Shown: piece by piece, positions 30,614 through 39,611 of the stretch
Numbering within the stretch: the first letter of the stretch is position 1
Layout: each line of letters starts with the position of its first letter
NCBI GenBank assembly: GCA_947169975.1
Contig: CAMVRT010000001.1
Location: forward strand, 1-64,000
Direction: 5' to 3'
Source of the DNA: an uncultured Oscillospiraceae bacterium
GTDB taxonomy: Bacteria > Bacillota > Clostridia > Oscillospirales > Oscillospiraceae
Length of the DNA stretch: 64,000 nt
Translations under genes and position numbers: made by a program
Notes under the pieces: model-generated
Seen by the model: the letters and a program-made list of their open reading frames with translations, nothing else
What the model was told of the DNA's origin: nothing
Databases searched by the model: none

Positions 30614-31441
30614 GTGGAAATGATGGATCTGACGTGTCAAACCAGATATCCGATCGTTTTGATCCACGGCGCTGGATTCAGGGACTTGAAATGGCCAGTC
30701 TATTGGGGAAGAATACCCAATGCTTTGAAGAGCAGAGGCGCAGTGGTTTATTATGGTCTTCAGGACTGCTGGGCAAGCATTCAGACCAATGCCGAGGCAA
30801 TCGCCAAGCGTGTAAGTGAGATATGCGCAGAAAGCAACAGCCAGAAGGTGAATATCATCGCCCACTCGAAAGGCGGACTGGATGCGAGAATGGCAGCCTC
30901 GACTTTTGGGGTTGGAGATAAAATTGCAAGTATAACCACGATAGCAACCCCTCATCACGGATCGAAGACAATCGATAAGTTGTTCTGTATTCCCCGTCCA
31001 TTCTGGAATATAGCTGCTTTTGCGATCAACAACTGGATTCGCATCGTGGGTGATAAAAAGCCCGATTTTCTTAAATTGTGTGAGGGTTTTACCACCGATC
31101 ACATGCGTATCTTTAACGAAAAATGCCCCGACGTCCCCGGTATCTATTATCAGAGTTATGCCTGTGTGATGAGCCATCCGTTCTCTGACATCAATCTGTC
31201 CACTGCAAATGCAGTGATAAAGCACTTTGAGGGCGAGAACGACGGACTGGTGTCTGTAGATTCCGCAAGGTGGGGCAGCGCTTATTATATACTACGGTCA
31301 AACGCTTTTCGAGGCATTTCACATTTGGATGCTATCGATCTGCGCAGAAGTCCATTGACCAGAAAAACTGGCCCCGCTGTTTCCGATATCTGCGATGTAT
31401 ATGTCGATATTGTGCAGCAACTAAAAGGAAAGGGCTTCTAA
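30614..31441 (+). CDS. Lipase-like alpha/beta hydrolase
   Basis: A soluble hydrolase of about 275 residues related to triacylglycerol lipases. The oxyanion segment PIVLIHGAGFRD lies near the N-terminus, the nucleophile elbow is IIAHSKGGLDAR (a GxSxG variant with Ala-His first, common in this family), ATPHHGS follows, and FEGENDGLVSVDSA and SHLD provide the likely Asp and His. The track GTG (30584) falls in a hairpin; GTG 30614 with AAGGGGGA upstream is preferred. No signal peptide. AT-richer than secA and pgeF, so possibly acquired. Confidence 0.8.
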   Translation: MEMMDLTCQTRYPIVLIHGAGFRDLKWPVYWGRIPNALKSRGAVVYYGLQDCWASIQTNAEAIAKRVSEICAESNSQKVNIIAHSKGGLDARMAASTFGVGDKIASITTIATPHHGSKTIDKLFCIPRPFWNIAAFAINNWIRIVGDKKPDFLKLCEGFTTDHMRIFNEKCPDVPGIYYQSYACVMSHPFSDINLSTANAVIKHFEGENDGLVSVDSARWGSAYYILRSNAFRGISHLDAIDLRRSPLTRKTGPAVSDICDVYVDIVQQLKGKGF

Positions 31442-31457
31442 AACCCCTTTTTTCTGT
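31428..31457 (+). terminator. Weak terminator or attenuator candidate
   Basis: A short stem of AAAGGG with CCCTTT across the lipase stop codon, followed by TTTTTT. The stem is only six pairs, so it is likely to be leaky and NUDIX transcription may depend on read-through. Confidence 0.35.
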
Positions 31458-31473
31458 TCAGAGGTATGTATCT

Positions 31474-31959
31474 ATGGAATTAGATTGCGGCCTGACAAAA
31501 GGCGAAAAATGGTTTCGATACCGTGCAGCGGCGATTATTGTTGAAGATGGATATGTACTGTTTGCTAGAAATGAGCGGAACGACTATTTCTATTCCATCG
31601 GCGGTGCCGTTCATATGGGAGAAACAGCAGAGGATGCTGTAAAAAGAGAAGTGTTGGAAGAAACGGGCGTTGCATACGATGTGGATCATCTTGCCGTGAT
31701 TCATGAGAATTTCTTCTATGAGAACTCTGGTTCGATGAAGGGACTGGATTGTCATGAGATAGCACTGTACTATTTGATGAAGCCAAGAGGAACAAGAGAA
31801 CTTCACAGCGAAAGCTATACTATGGGAGTAAAAGAAACCATGCATTGGATTCCCATAGCAGAGCTTGATCAATACAAGGCATTTCCTTCGTTTATGAAGG
31901 AATTCTTACTAACCGAACATAGTGGAATTGAACATATCATCACGGACGAAAGAGTTTAA
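31474..31959 (+). CDS. NUDIX hydrolase
   Basis: A 161-residue NUDIX enzyme. The box GGAVHMGETAEDAVKREVLEETGV fits GX5EX7REUXEEXGU exactly. An RYRAAAIIVEDGYVLFARN strand precedes it. It should hydrolyse a nucleoside diphosphate derivative; which one is not visible. ATG 31474 is used because the longer track ORF overlaps the lipase gene in another frame. AT-rich like the lipase, 32 bp after it, and probably inherited with it. Confidence 0.9.
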   Translation: MELDCGLTKGEKWFRYRAAAIIVEDGYVLFARNERNDYFYSIGGAVHMGETAEDAVKREVLEETGVAYDVDHLAVIHENFFYENSGSMKGLDCHEIALYYLMKPRGTRELHSESYTMGVKETMHWIPIAELDQYKAFPSFMKEFLLTEHSGIEHIITDERV

Positions 31960-32009
31960 GACAGTTCAACTCCCCTCTCCCCATCCATTTTCTCCAAAAG
32001 GAGGACCCT

Positions 32010-32804
32010 ATGTCCTTTCAAACTCACGATGAAAACGGGCTGGTCTGGTTGACCAGCGACACACTGTCCGGTGTGCGTCACGGGTTTTCCACCCGCAGGG
32101 GCGGCGTCAGCGCCGCGCCATGGGACACGCTGAATCTGGGCGTAGGCCGGGGCGACGACATGGACGCCGTGCGGGAGAACTACCGCCGCTTCTGCGCCGC
32201 CATTGGCACCGATCCCCAGCGCTGTGTGTTGAGCAAGCAGGTCCATGAGGACAACGTGCGTCTGGTGACCGCCGACGACTGCGGCAAGGGCCTGTGGCGT
32301 GACCGGGACTACACCAGCGTGGACGCCATGATCTGCAACACCCCGGATATCCCGCTCACCGTGTTCTCCGCCGACTGCAACGTCATCCTGCTCTATGATC
32401 CCGTGCGCCGGGCCATCGGCGCCGCTCACGCCGGATGGCGGGGCACGGCTCTGGGCATCGTGAAGAAGACGGTGGAGCAGATGACCGCCGCCTTCGGCTG
32501 CGACCCCGCCCACATCCGCGCCGCCATCGGTCCGTCCATCGGACAGTGCTGCTTTGAGACTGACGGCGACGTGCCGGAGGCCCTGCGCGATGCCCTTGGC
32601 GATGAGGTGGAGCCGTTCATGACCTGGAACGGCGCCAAGTGGCACATCGACCTGAAGGCCGTCAACGCCCTGTGGCTCCGGCAAGCCGGGCTGGCGCAGA
32701 TCGACGTCTGCGACCACTGCACCGCCTGCCGTCCGGATCTCTACTGGTCTCATCGGAAGATGGGCCAGGCCAGAGGCTCCCAGATCGCCATGATCTGCCT
32801 GTGA
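32010..32804 (+). CDS. pgeF: Peptidoglycan editing factor PgeF (YlmD/YfiH family)
   Basis: A 264-residue protein of the former multicopper oxidase/laccase-domain family, now known to remove wrongly placed amino acids from peptidoglycan precursors and to act on adenosine. The three zinc-site segments KQVHEDN, FSADCNVILLYD and AAHAGWRGT are intact. The ATG follows AAAAGGAGG. GC-rich, unlike the NUDIX gene 50 bp upstream. The next gene starts 10 bp after its stop. Confidence 0.9.
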   Translation: MSFQTHDENGLVWLTSDTLSGVRHGFSTRRGGVSAAPWDTLNLGVGRGDDMDAVRENYRRFCAAIGTDPQRCVLSKQVHEDNVRLVTADDCGKGLWRDRDYTSVDAMICNTPDIPLTVFSADCNVILLYDPVRRAIGAAHAGWRGTALGIVKKTVEQMTAAFGCDPAHIRAAIGPSIGQCCFETDGDVPEALRDALGDEVEPFMTWNGAKWHIDLKAVNALWLRQAGLAQIDVCDHCTACRPDLYWSHRKMGQARGSQIAMICL

Positions 32805-32814
32805 GGTGATACCG

Positions 32815-34362
32815 ATGAGAAAGAGGTTTTTTCCGCTTCTGCTGGCTCTCTGCCTCCTGCTGCTCACCGCTTGCTCCGAGATGGATGACGCCAGCCCAAC
32901 CACGCCGGACAATCCGCCTCAAAGCGACGCGCCCATTGTGGATCCCATCCCCACCCCTGCCGGGCTGGAGCACTTCTCCCTGCCCTACTTTCCCGGGGAG
33001 ACGATGGATGGCGTCAGCTGTCCCGACGGAGCGCATCAGGTCATCGGTGCGCTGCTCTATGAGGGGCTTTTCCGACTGGATGAGCATTTTGAGCCCCAGG
33101 CCGTGCTGGCCGAGAGCTTTACCTATGACCCGGAAACCATGGTGTGTGCCGTCACGCTCCGCAGCAACGTTGTCTTCTCCGACGGCTCGCCCCTGACCGC
33201 TCAGGATGTGGCCGCCACGCTGGAGCGAGCCCGCTGGTCCGCCCGATACAGCGGACGTCTGGCAGACGTGCGCTCCGTCACCCCCGAAGAAGACACGGTA
33301 TACATCGCCCTCAAACGGCCCAACGCCTCCTTTGCTGCCCGGCTGGATATCCCCATCGTCAAGGCCGGCACGGAGAATGAGCCAGTTCCCCTGGGCACCG
33401 GACGCTATGCGTGGCACGAGACGGACAGCGGCGCGTATCTGGCGCCCAATTCCCATTATCAACACAGCCAATCGCTGCCTCTGACACAAATTCCCATGGT
33501 AGCCTGCAGCGACGCAGACGCCATGTCATACGCCTTTTTCTCCCGGGAGGTCCAACTGGTCACCTGGGACCTCACGGGTACAGTGCCCTTCAACGCCACC
33601 GGCGTCATCACCTGTACCGATGTCCCCACCCCCGTGATGCAGTTCGTGGGCTTCAATACTCAATCTCCCCTGTTTGAGGATCCGACTCTGCGGGTGGCAC
33701 TGAGTCAGGGCATTGACCGGAAAACACTGGTGGAGACCTGCCTTCTGAATCACGCCGTTCCCGCTGCCTTCCCCATTTCCCCCGCCAGCCTGCTTTATCC
33801 CACAGATCTGGAGCGTCCCTATTCTTCAGGCGCCTTTGCCACGGCTATGGAGGAGGCCGGCTGCAACACCGGGAAGGAGCGGCCCCTTACCATGATCGTC
33901 AGCTCCGAAAACACTTTCCGGGTGGATATGGCCCGCCGGATTGCAGAGGCTCTTTCCGCCTATGACATCAAGATCACTGTGACGCCCATGCCCTGGATCG
34001 AGTTCCAGGCCACGTTGAACGCCGGGCAGTACGATCTCTATTACGGGGAGTGCAAGCTGACCGCTGACTGGGATCTCACCCCGTTTTTGGCGCCGGACGG
34101 CGCACTGAACTTCAGCGGCTATGCCACCGAAGAACTGCCGGAGCTGCTGTACGCCGCATCTGCTGTCTCCGGCTCCCGTCATACCGCCGCTCTGCGGGCA
34201 CTGTACCGCTATCTGCAGCAGGAAGCGCCGATTGTTCCTGTATGCTTCAAAAACGAGTCCGTTCTGCTGCCGGAAAAGTCGGTCAGCATCGCAACGCCTA
34301 CCGCGACCGATCCCTTTTATTCCCTGGCGGACTGGACCATCCGCTGGGAGGACAAGGAGTAA
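32815..34362 (+). CDS. Peptide/nickel-type ABC transporter substrate-binding lipoprotein
   Basis: A 515-residue SBP family 5 protein. The N-terminus MRKRFFPLLLALCLLLLTAC ends in a lipobox with Cys20 as the lipidation site, so it is anchored outside the cell. YEGLFRLDEHFEPQAVLAESF, VVFSDGSPLTAQDVAATLERAR and DPTLRVALSQGIDR are family signatures. ATG 32815 with GAGGTGAT is preferred to the GTG at 32806. No permease or ATPase gene is next to it, so it is an orphan; peptide binding is inferred. Confidence 0.85.
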   Translation: MRKRFFPLLLALCLLLLTACSEMDDASPTTPDNPPQSDAPIVDPIPTPAGLEHFSLPYFPGETMDGVSCPDGAHQVIGALLYEGLFRLDEHFEPQAVLAESFTYDPETMVCAVTLRSNVVFSDGSPLTAQDVAATLERARWSARYSGRLADVRSVTPEEDTVYIALKRPNASFAARLDIPIVKAGTENEPVPLGTGRYAWHETDSGAYLAPNSHYQHSQSLPLTQIPMVACSDADAMSYAFFSREVQLVTWDLTGTVPFNATGVITCTDVPTPVMQFVGFNTQSPLFEDPTLRVALSQGIDRKTLVETCLLNHAVPAAFPISPASLLYPTDLERPYSSGAFATAMEEAGCNTGKERPLTMIVSSENTFRVDMARRIAEALSAYDIKITVTPMPWIEFQATLNAGQYDLYYGECKLTADWDLTPFLAPDGALNFSGYATEELPELLYAASAVSGSRHTAALRALYRYLQQEAPIVPVCFKNESVLLPEKSVSIATPTATDPFYSLADWTIRWEDKE

Positions 34363-34370
34363 GGCATAAT

Positions 34371-34412
34371 AAGACCGGGGGGAGGATTAAAACGTCCTTC
34401 CCCCGGTTCTTG
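34371..34412. terminator. Bidirectional terminator between the lipoprotein gene and lexA
   Basis: A 13-bp stem (34374-34386 with 34395-34407, one G-T pair) lies between the two convergent stop codons. It is flanked by GTTCTTGTT on the plus side and GTCTTATTAT on the minus side. Confidence 0.85.
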
Positions 34413-34420
34413 TTACCTCA

Positions 34421-35062
34421 TCAATAGGTGCGGATGACGGCGGATACCTTGCCCAAAATGGTGGCGTTCCGACCGTCAATAGGCTTGTAATCCGGATTCT
34501 CCGGCAGCAGCCAGACCTCATTGCCCTTGCGCTGCAGCCGCTTCACCGTGGCCTCATCCTCCAGCAGAGCCACCACGATTTCGCCGCTGCGGACCTCCTG
34601 CTGCTGGTGCACCACCACCAGATCGTCCGGCAGGATACCGGCATAGAGCATGGATTCGCCCCGTACCCGCAGGGCAAAATACTCACCGTCCCGCCCGTGG
34701 GTGTCAAAAGTCAGGTAATCCTCGATGCACTCCTGGGCCAGAATGGGTGTGCCGGCAGCCACATTGCCCACGATGGGCACCCTGTCGGCAGGGATTTCCG
34801 GCTCCACGATTCGGGGCGCGACCTCCTGCGCCGATTTCTCCGCAGCCGGCTGCTGGGCAAGCGCAATGGCACGACCCTTGCCGGCACCCTTGGTAAGGAC
34901 GCCAAGCTCCTCCATGTGCTTCAGATGAAAGTGTACCGTGGAGGGCGATTTCAGCCCCACTGCCTCGCCGATTTCCCGCACGGAGGGGGGGTATCCCTGA
35001 TCCCGAATGGTCTGCCGGATAAAGTCGTAAATGCGCTGCTGCATTTTGCTCATCTTCACCAT
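34421..35062 (-). CDS. lexA: LexA repressor
   Basis: SOS regulator of 213 residues. The winged-helix DNA-binding domain starts MSKMQQRIYDFIRQTI, with a recognition helix around SPSTVHFHLKHM. The autocleavage site is the Ala-Gly in VGNVAAGTP. The catalytic Ser is in RGESMLYAGI and the Lys in DEATVKRL. The ATG at 35062 follows AAAGGAGAT. A LexA-type operator overlaps its promoter, as expected for self-repression. Confidence 0.97.
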   Translation of the reverse strand: MVKMSKMQQRIYDFIRQTIRDQGYPPSVREIGEAVGLKSPSTVHFHLKHMEELGVLTKGAGKGRAIALAQQPAAEKSAQEVAPRIVEPEIPADRVPIVGNVAAGTPILAQECIEDYLTFDTHGRDGEYFALRVRGESMLYAGILPDDLVVVHQQQEVRSGEIVVALLEDEATVKRLQRKGNEVWLLPENPDYKPIDGRNATILGKVSAVIRTY

Positions 35063-35104
35063 GCTGTATCTCCTTTACGTGTGGACGGATTCCCTCTTGT
35101 CAGA

Positions 35105-35133
35105 AGTATAACATATCTTTTGGCGATTTGCAA
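35105..35133 (-). promoter_or_regulatory. lexA promoter
   Basis: The minus strand reads TTGCAA, 17 bp, TATACT with a TG one base before the -10. It starts about 43 bp upstream of the lexA ATG. Confidence 0.75.
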
Positions 35134-35142
35134 CATATGTTC
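35131..35142 (-). promoter_or_regulatory. SOS box (LexA operator)
   Basis: GAACATATGTTG on the minus strand differs at one base from the Gram-positive operator GAAC-N4-GTTC. It overlaps the -35 box of the lexA promoter, a position suited to repression. A weaker half-similar AAGATATGTTA lies just upstream of the -10. Confidence 0.75.
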
Positions 35143-35187
35143 TATATATTTTTTAGGGGATTTGTGGGGAATCTCCGGTTTTTCCTC

Positions 35188-35216
35188 TTGCATTTTCCCT
35201 GTGCGCGTGTTAAGAT
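35188..35216 (+). promoter_or_regulatory. secG promoter
   Basis: TTGCAT, 17 bp, TAAGAT, about 59 bp before the secG start. Confidence 0.65.
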
Positions 35217-35274
35217 ATATCGTACTTTGAGAAGAATGCCCCATGGCATGAAAACGTTTGAAGGAGCGCCCAAT

Positions 35275-35529
35275 ATGCATACTGTTATGATTATCGTCAC
35301 CGTCCTGCAGCTTCTGGTCGGTCTTATTCTTGTGGCCATCGTGCTGTTCCAGTCCGGCAAGAGCCAGGGTCTGTCCGGCACCATCGGCGGCATTGCCGAC
35401 TCCTATATGTCCCGGAGCAAGGCCAAGTCTGTGGACGCCAAGCTGGCTCGCGCCACCAAGTGGGTGGGCGCCGCCTTTATTCTGCTGACCGTTGCCCTTA
35501 ACTGCATGGTCGCCGCAGGTGTTCGGTAA
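35275..35529 (+). CDS. secG: Preprotein translocase subunit SecG
   Basis: An 84-residue SecG. Two hydrophobic helices (about 2-23 and 61-80) flank the conserved LFQSGKSQGLSGTIGG loop. The longer track ORF runs upstream without a ribosome site; ATG 35275 follows AAGGAG by 8 bp and gives the normal size. Transcribed alone from its own promoter to a terminator. The rnr/smpB genes that often follow secG are absent. Confidence 0.93.
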   Translation: MHTVMIIVTVLQLLVGLILVAIVLFQSGKSQGLSGTIGGIADSYMSRSKAKSVDAKLARATKWVGAAFILLTVALNCMVAAGVR

Positions 35530-35540
35530 CATCACCAATT

Positions 35541-35577
35541 AAAAGACGGCGCTGCCCGAGGACAGCGCCGTCTTTTT
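35541..35577. terminator. Bidirectional terminator after secG
   Basis: A perfect 14-bp stem (35541-35554 with 35563-35576) with A and T flanks serves secG on the plus strand and the zinc-ribbon gene on the minus strand. Confidence 0.9.
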
Positions 35578-35586
35578 ATCTTCTGT

Positions 35587-36027
35587 TTAACCGCCTATGC
35601 TCTCAAAAACAGACTGCATCACCCTGACCACAGCAGCCACAACTTCGATGCCGATAAAGATCAGCGGAATCAGACAGCCCAGCGGCATGCCCTTCCTCTT
35701 TTCGGGAGGGGCTTGCCTCACCGGCGCGCTCTGTGCAGGCGGGAACTTGGCGTGAGGCACCGGCCCGGTGGGTTTGGGCGCAGATTTGCGGCGTGCCTGA
35801 TCCTCATAGCAGACCTTTTTCTCGTGGCACTCTTTTTCCTCAAAGCAAACCTTGCCCTGGGCGTGGTTCCGCTGCTCGTAGGCAGCGTCTGTCATATGCT
35901 GCACGGTACCGTCGGCGTTGACCCGCTCCCGCTTGGGCGGACGGTTATAGGCGCCGCACTTGGGGCAGCAGCCTTCCTTCTCATAGCGGTAGAGCGCTCC
36001 ACAGGCTTTGCACTGGATGGTCGCCAT
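35587..36027 (-). CDS. Zinc-ribbon membrane protein, short paralogue
   Basis: 146 residues. An N-terminal zinc ribbon with CKACG and CCPKCG is followed by YNRPPKRERVNADGTVQHMTDAAYEQR. A Lys/Glu-rich linker with repeated KVCFEEKECHEKKVCYEDQARR comes next, then one C-terminal membrane helix (about 118-140). No family I can name. The first ~75 residues are nearly the same as in the upstream gene, so the two come from a duplication. Confidence 0.75.
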   Translation of the reverse strand: MATIQCKACGALYRYEKEGCCPKCGAYNRPPKRERVNADGTVQHMTDAAYEQRNHAQGKVCFEEKECHEKKVCYEDQARRKSAPKPTGPVPHAKFPPAQSAPVRQAPPEKRKGMPLGCLIPLIFIGIEVVAAVVRVMQSVFESIGG

Positions 36028-36117
36028 ATCCGTATCCCTCTTTCTTTATCAATTCTCTGTGTTACTATTTTTTACTATATCACATGCCTCACCCGTTTGG
36101 CAAGGCCGGAAAAGCGG

Positions 36118-36921
36118 CTATCCCAAGTCGATGACCCTGCTCAGCACCAGACTGTCACCGTTCTCCCACTCCTGCAGCACAAGGGAAACGGGATACAGTT
36201 CGTCATATTCCCCGCAGGCGAAGTGGATCTCCAGATCTCCCCCGCTGTTCTGGACCGTGGAGGCCTCCGTCAGCGTCTCCTGTCCGCCGGAGGCATCGAT
36301 GCACGTCAGGGCAGCCGTAAAGCCATGATCGCTGTCCGGGGCAAATGCCGCTTCCATGAATATGACCAGTTCCTTCTCCTCATCGTTCCGCTCCCAATCC
36401 CACACGGTAAAGCTGGTACCGTCATCCATGGTCACTTCCTCGCCTATGACGGCGTCATGCTCTTCTTCTGCAGGATCCTTTTCACCGGACTCGATCTCAA
36501 TCGCCTCGGTGTAGCTCTGCCCGGAGCGCTCCTCAGGCTCTGTATCATTCGCGAACAGGCGGGCGAGGAGGCCGAAGATCAGGTACAGGATCACGATGCC
36601 AATAATCGTCCTTATGATAGGCTTGGCAGGACTCCTCCGGCCCATACTGCCGGTTTGAGCGGCCGCGGCGGTGACATTACCCTCATCGCGCTGCCTGCCC
36701 CGGCGAGCCTGATCCTCGTAGCACTCCTTTTCCTCAAAGCACACCTTTCCCTGGGCGTGCTGACGCTTCTCATAGGCGGTGTCCGTCATGTGCTGAACGG
36801 TTCCGTCGGCGTTGACGCGATTCCGCTTGGGCGGACGGTTATAGGCGCCGCAGCCGGGGCAGCAGCCCTCTTTACTGTAGTTATACAGCCTGCCGCAGGC
36901 CTTGCATTGCATTACGGCCAT
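36118..36921 (-). CDS. Zinc-ribbon membrane protein, long paralogue
   Basis: 267 residues. The same zinc ribbon and linker as its neighbour (CKACG, CCPGCGAYNRPPKR, VNADGTVQHMTD), then a membrane helix (about 103-122) and an acidic domain of about 145 residues, probably outside the cell, beginning EPEERSGQSYTEAIEIES and resembling DUF4352-like beta domains only in general form. Ninety bases separate it from the short paralogue. Function unknown; a cytoplasmic zinc ribbon joined to an outside sensor domain suggests signalling but that is a guess. Confidence 0.75.
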   Translation of the reverse strand: MAVMQCKACGRLYNYSKEGCCPGCGAYNRPPKRNRVNADGTVQHMTDTAYEKRQHAQGKVCFEEKECYEDQARRGRQRDEGNVTAAAAQTGSMGRRSPAKPIIRTIIGIVILYLIFGLLARLFANDTEPEERSGQSYTEAIEIESGEKDPAEEEHDAVIGEEVTMDDGTSFTVWDWERNDEEKELVIFMEAAFAPDSDHGFTAALTCIDASGGQETLTEASTVQNSGGDLEIHFACGEYDELYPVSLVLQEWENGDSLVLSRVIDLG

Positions 36922-37071
36922 GTGATCCCACTCCTTTTACGTCCTGTCTTGTGAACATGATACTATATATCGGCAACACTGTCCATAAATCTGAAGTTGC
37001 TCCGGTTATTTTCCCCGAATAAACACGCAACTTGAAGTTTACAGATGTCATTATACCATCGTTCACAGCGA

Positions 37072-37119
37072 AAAAACACCCTTTTCTATGGGCTCAATTC
37101 CATAGAAAAGGGTGTTTTT
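37072..37119 (-). terminator. Terminator of the ribosomal protein supercluster
   Basis: A 17-bp stem (37075-37091 with 37100-37116) followed on the minus strand by TTTTTT lies 17 bp beyond the rplQ stop. It closes the S10-spc-alpha cluster. Confidence 0.93.
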
Positions 37120-37135
37120 GCTTGCGTTCAGCCGC

Positions 37136-37480
37136 TTATTTCACCAGCTCGATGATGGCGGTCTCGGCGGCGTCGCCGCGGCGGATGCCGCTGCGGATGA
37201 TGCGGGTGTAGCCGCCGTTGCGCTCGGCGTACTCAGGCGCGATCTGCTTGAACAGCTTGTTGGCCACGTCCTCTCTGGTGATGAAAGCCAGAGCCTGACG
37301 GTAAGCGGCCAGGTCGCCCTTCTTGCCGAGGGTGATCATCTTCTCGGCCATGGGCTTGATCTCCTTGGCGCGGGTGATGGTGGTCTCCATCCGGCCGTTG
37401 TCCAGGAAATCGGTGACCTGCTGACGGAGCATCGCCATACGCTGATCGGTGGTCTTACCGAGCTTACGAGTTCCGGGCAT
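37136..37480 (-). CDS. rplQ: 50S ribosomal protein L17
   Basis: L17 lies near the peptide exit tunnel. The start is [21 protein letters not shown], and the segment [21 protein letters not shown] is characteristic. 114 residues, full length. Last gene of the cluster, 45 bp after rpoA, followed by a strong terminator. Confidence 0.98.
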   Translation of the reverse strand: MPGTRKLGKTTDQRMAMLRQQVTDFLDNGRMETTITRAKEIKPMAEKMITLGKKGDLAAYRQALAFITREDVANKLFKQIAPEYAERNGGYTRIIRSGIRRGDAAETAIIELVK

Positions 37481-37525
37481 ATCAGTTTCCTCCTTGTCGG
37501 GATATTCCGCGAGAGCGGAAAGCAG

Positions 37526-38479
37526 TTAGTTATTGTCTTCGCTGGCCAGGGACAGACCCATCATCGCCAGCTTGTTGATGACTTCCTCCAGGGACTTGCG
37601 TCCCAGATTGCGCACCTTCATCATGTCATCCTCCGTCTTGGAGATCAGATCCTCGACGGTGTTGATATTGGCACGCTTGAGGCAGTTGAAGCTGCGAACG
37701 GACAGATCCAGCTCCTCGATGGTCAGCTCCAGCACCTTGTCACGCTGATCGGTGGGCTTCTCCACCACGGTGGACTTGTCACCCAGGGTATCGCTCAGGT
37801 CAGTGAACAGAGTGAAGTGATCGCACAGGATCTTGGCGCCAAGGGATACGGCGTCGCGGGCGGTAATGGTGGAATCCGTCCAGACCTCCAGGGTCAGCTT
37901 GTCGAAGTCCGTCATATTGCCCACACGGGTGTTCTCCACAGTGTAGTTGACTTTGTACACCGGGGTATACATGGAGTCGATGGGGATCACGCCGATGATG
38001 CCGCCCCGCAGGGCCTTGTTCTGATCCGCAGACACATAGCCACGGCCGTGGCTCAGAGTGATTTCCATGCTCAGCGTGGCGCCCACGTCCAGAGTTGCGA
38101 TGTGCAGCTCGGGGTTCAGCACCTCCACCTCGCCGTCGCTCTTGATGTCGCCGGCAGTCACTTCACAGGGACCGACAGCCTCAATGTAGACCGTCTTGGT
38201 GCCCTCGCAGAACAGCTTGGTCAGCAGACTCTTGACGTTCAGAACAATCTCTGTCACATCCTCCTTCACACCGGGGATGGTGGAGAACTCGTGCTGGACG
38301 CCGGCGATCTTGATGCTGGTAGCCGCCGTGCCGGGCAGGGAGGCCAGCATGGTACGGCGAAGCGCATTGCCAAGGGTGATGCCATAGCCGCGCTCCAGGG
38401 GCTCGATTACATACTTTCCATAGGAGGCATCGCCGGGTGTTTCGATACACTCGATCTGGGGCTTCTCAATTTCGATCAT
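37526..38479 (-). CDS. rpoA: DNA-directed RNA polymerase subunit alpha
   Basis: The assembly subunit of RNA polymerase, 317 residues. The N-terminal domain holds [22 protein letters not shown]. The C-terminal domain with [28 protein letters not shown] binds UP elements and activators. The track starts 11 codons early; ATG 38479 follows AAAGGAGGG and gives the usual MIEIEKP start. Lies between rpsD and rplQ. Confidence 0.99.
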   Translation of the reverse strand: MIEIEKPQIECIETPGDASYGKYVIEPLERGYGITLGNALRRTMLASLPGTAATSIKIAGVQHEFSTIPGVKEDVTEIVLNVKSLLTKLFCEGTKTVYIEAVGPCEVTAGDIKSDGEVEVLNPELHIATLDVGATLSMEITLSHGRGYVSADQNKALRGGIIGVIPIDSMYTPVYKVNYTVENTRVGNMTDFDKLTLEVWTDSTITARDAVSLGAKILCDHFTLFTDLSDTLGDKSTVVEKPTDQRDKVLELTIEELDLSVRSFNCLKRANINTVEDLISKTEDDMMKVRNLGRKSLEEVINKLAMMGLSLASEDNN

Positions 38480-38563
38480 GCAGTACCCTCCTTTATTCTC
38501 ATTACGACGCAAAACATGCTTGCGCCCACCTTGATTCGTTTGCCTGTGAGGGTCGGAGCCCTA

Positions 38564-39166
38564 TTACTTGGAGTACAACTCGACGATGAGGTGCTCCTCG
38601 ATGGGCATGTCGATGTCCTCGCGGGCGGGCAGCTTGGCGACAGTGCCCTTCAGGGCGTTCTTGTCGCGCTCCAGCCACTGGGGAACGGTGACCATGGGAG
38701 CATCTTCAGCGGTCAGGCGCTTGAACGCCGCGGAGGAGCGGCTGCTCTCCTTGACCTCGATCACATCGCCCACACGAACCAGATAGGAGGGGATGTTTAC
38801 CTTCTGACCGTTCACGGTGAAGTGAGCGTGGTTCACCAGCTGACGGGCCTCGCGGCGGGTCATGGCGAAGCCCAGACGGTACACCACGTTGTCCAGACGG
38901 CGCTCAACCAGGCTCAGCAGGTTCTCGCCGGTCTTGCCGGGCATGCGGGAAGCCTTCTCATAATACATATGGAACTGCTTTTCCAGAATGCCGTAGACAA
39001 ACTTGACCTTCTGCTTCTCATTCAACTGAACAGCATACTCGCTCTTCTTCTTTCTCATCTGGCCGCCGGGGTTGCGCTTGGTCTCCTTCTTGGAGTAACC
39101 CATGACGGTAGGAGAAATGCCCAGCGCCTTGCAGCGCTTGGCGATCGGCTGCATATTCTTAGCCAT
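38564..39166 (-). CDS. rpsD: 30S ribosomal protein S4 (zinc-free form)
   Basis: A primary 16S rRNA binder, 200 residues. The S4 RNA-binding domain holds [32 protein letters not shown]. The N-terminus [19 protein letters not shown] has one Cys only, so the four-Cys zinc site of other S4 proteins is missing, as in the C-minus form. Placed between rpsK and rpoA. Confidence 0.98.
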   Translation of the reverse strand: MAKNMQPIAKRCKALGISPTVMGYSKKETKRNPGGQMRKKKSEYAVQLNEKQKVKFVYGILEKQFHMYYEKASRMPGKTGENLLSLVERRLDNVVYRLGFAMTRREARQLVNHAHFTVNGQKVNIPSYLVRVGDVIEVKESSRSSAAFKRLTAEDAPMVTVPQWLERDKNALKGTVAKLPAREDIDMPIEEHLIVELYSK

Positions 39167-39189
39167 AATCTTAAATCCTCCTTCTCAAC

Positions 39190-39594
39190 TTACACGCGAC
39201 GACGCTTGGGGGGACGGCATCCGTTGTGGGGGATGGGGGTAACGTCCTTGATCATCGTCACTTCCAGACCCACGGCCTGCAGGGCGCGGATGGCAGCCTC
39301 ACGACCCTGGCCGGGGCCCTTCACGAAGACCTCAACGGTCTTCAGGCCGTGCTCCATGGCCGCCTTGGCAGCGGTCTCGGCAGCACTCTGTGCAGCAAAG
39401 GGGGTGGACTTCTTGCTACCACGGAAACCCAGGCCGCCGGAGGAGGCCCAGCTCAGAGCGTTGCCCTGGCTGTCGGTAACGGTAACCATGGTGTTGTTGA
39501 AGGAAGAACGGATATGGACCTGTCCCTTTTCAACGTTTTTCTTTTCACGACGGCGGCGAATGACCTTCTTGCCGCTGTTCTTAGCAGTAGCCAT
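39190..39594 (-). CDS. rpsK: 30S ribosomal protein S11
   Basis: Platform protein of the small subunit, 134 residues. [45 protein letters not shown] and the closing [13 protein letters not shown] are all typical. It follows rpsM by 17 bp. Confidence 0.99.
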   Translation of the reverse strand: MATAKNSGKKVIRRRREKKNVEKGQVHIRSSFNNTMVTVTDSQGNALSWASSGGLGFRGSKKSTPFAAQSAAETAAKAAMEHGLKTVEVFVKGPGQGREAAIRALQAVGLEVTMIKDVTPIPHNGCRPPKRRRV

Positions 39595-39611
39595 ACTTGA
39601 TTCTCCCCTCC

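Noticed and set aside
35128-35274. 49-codon upstream extension of secG in the ORF track
   Set aside because: Overlaps the lexA operator and the secG promoter; the ribosome site and normal length point to ATG 35275.
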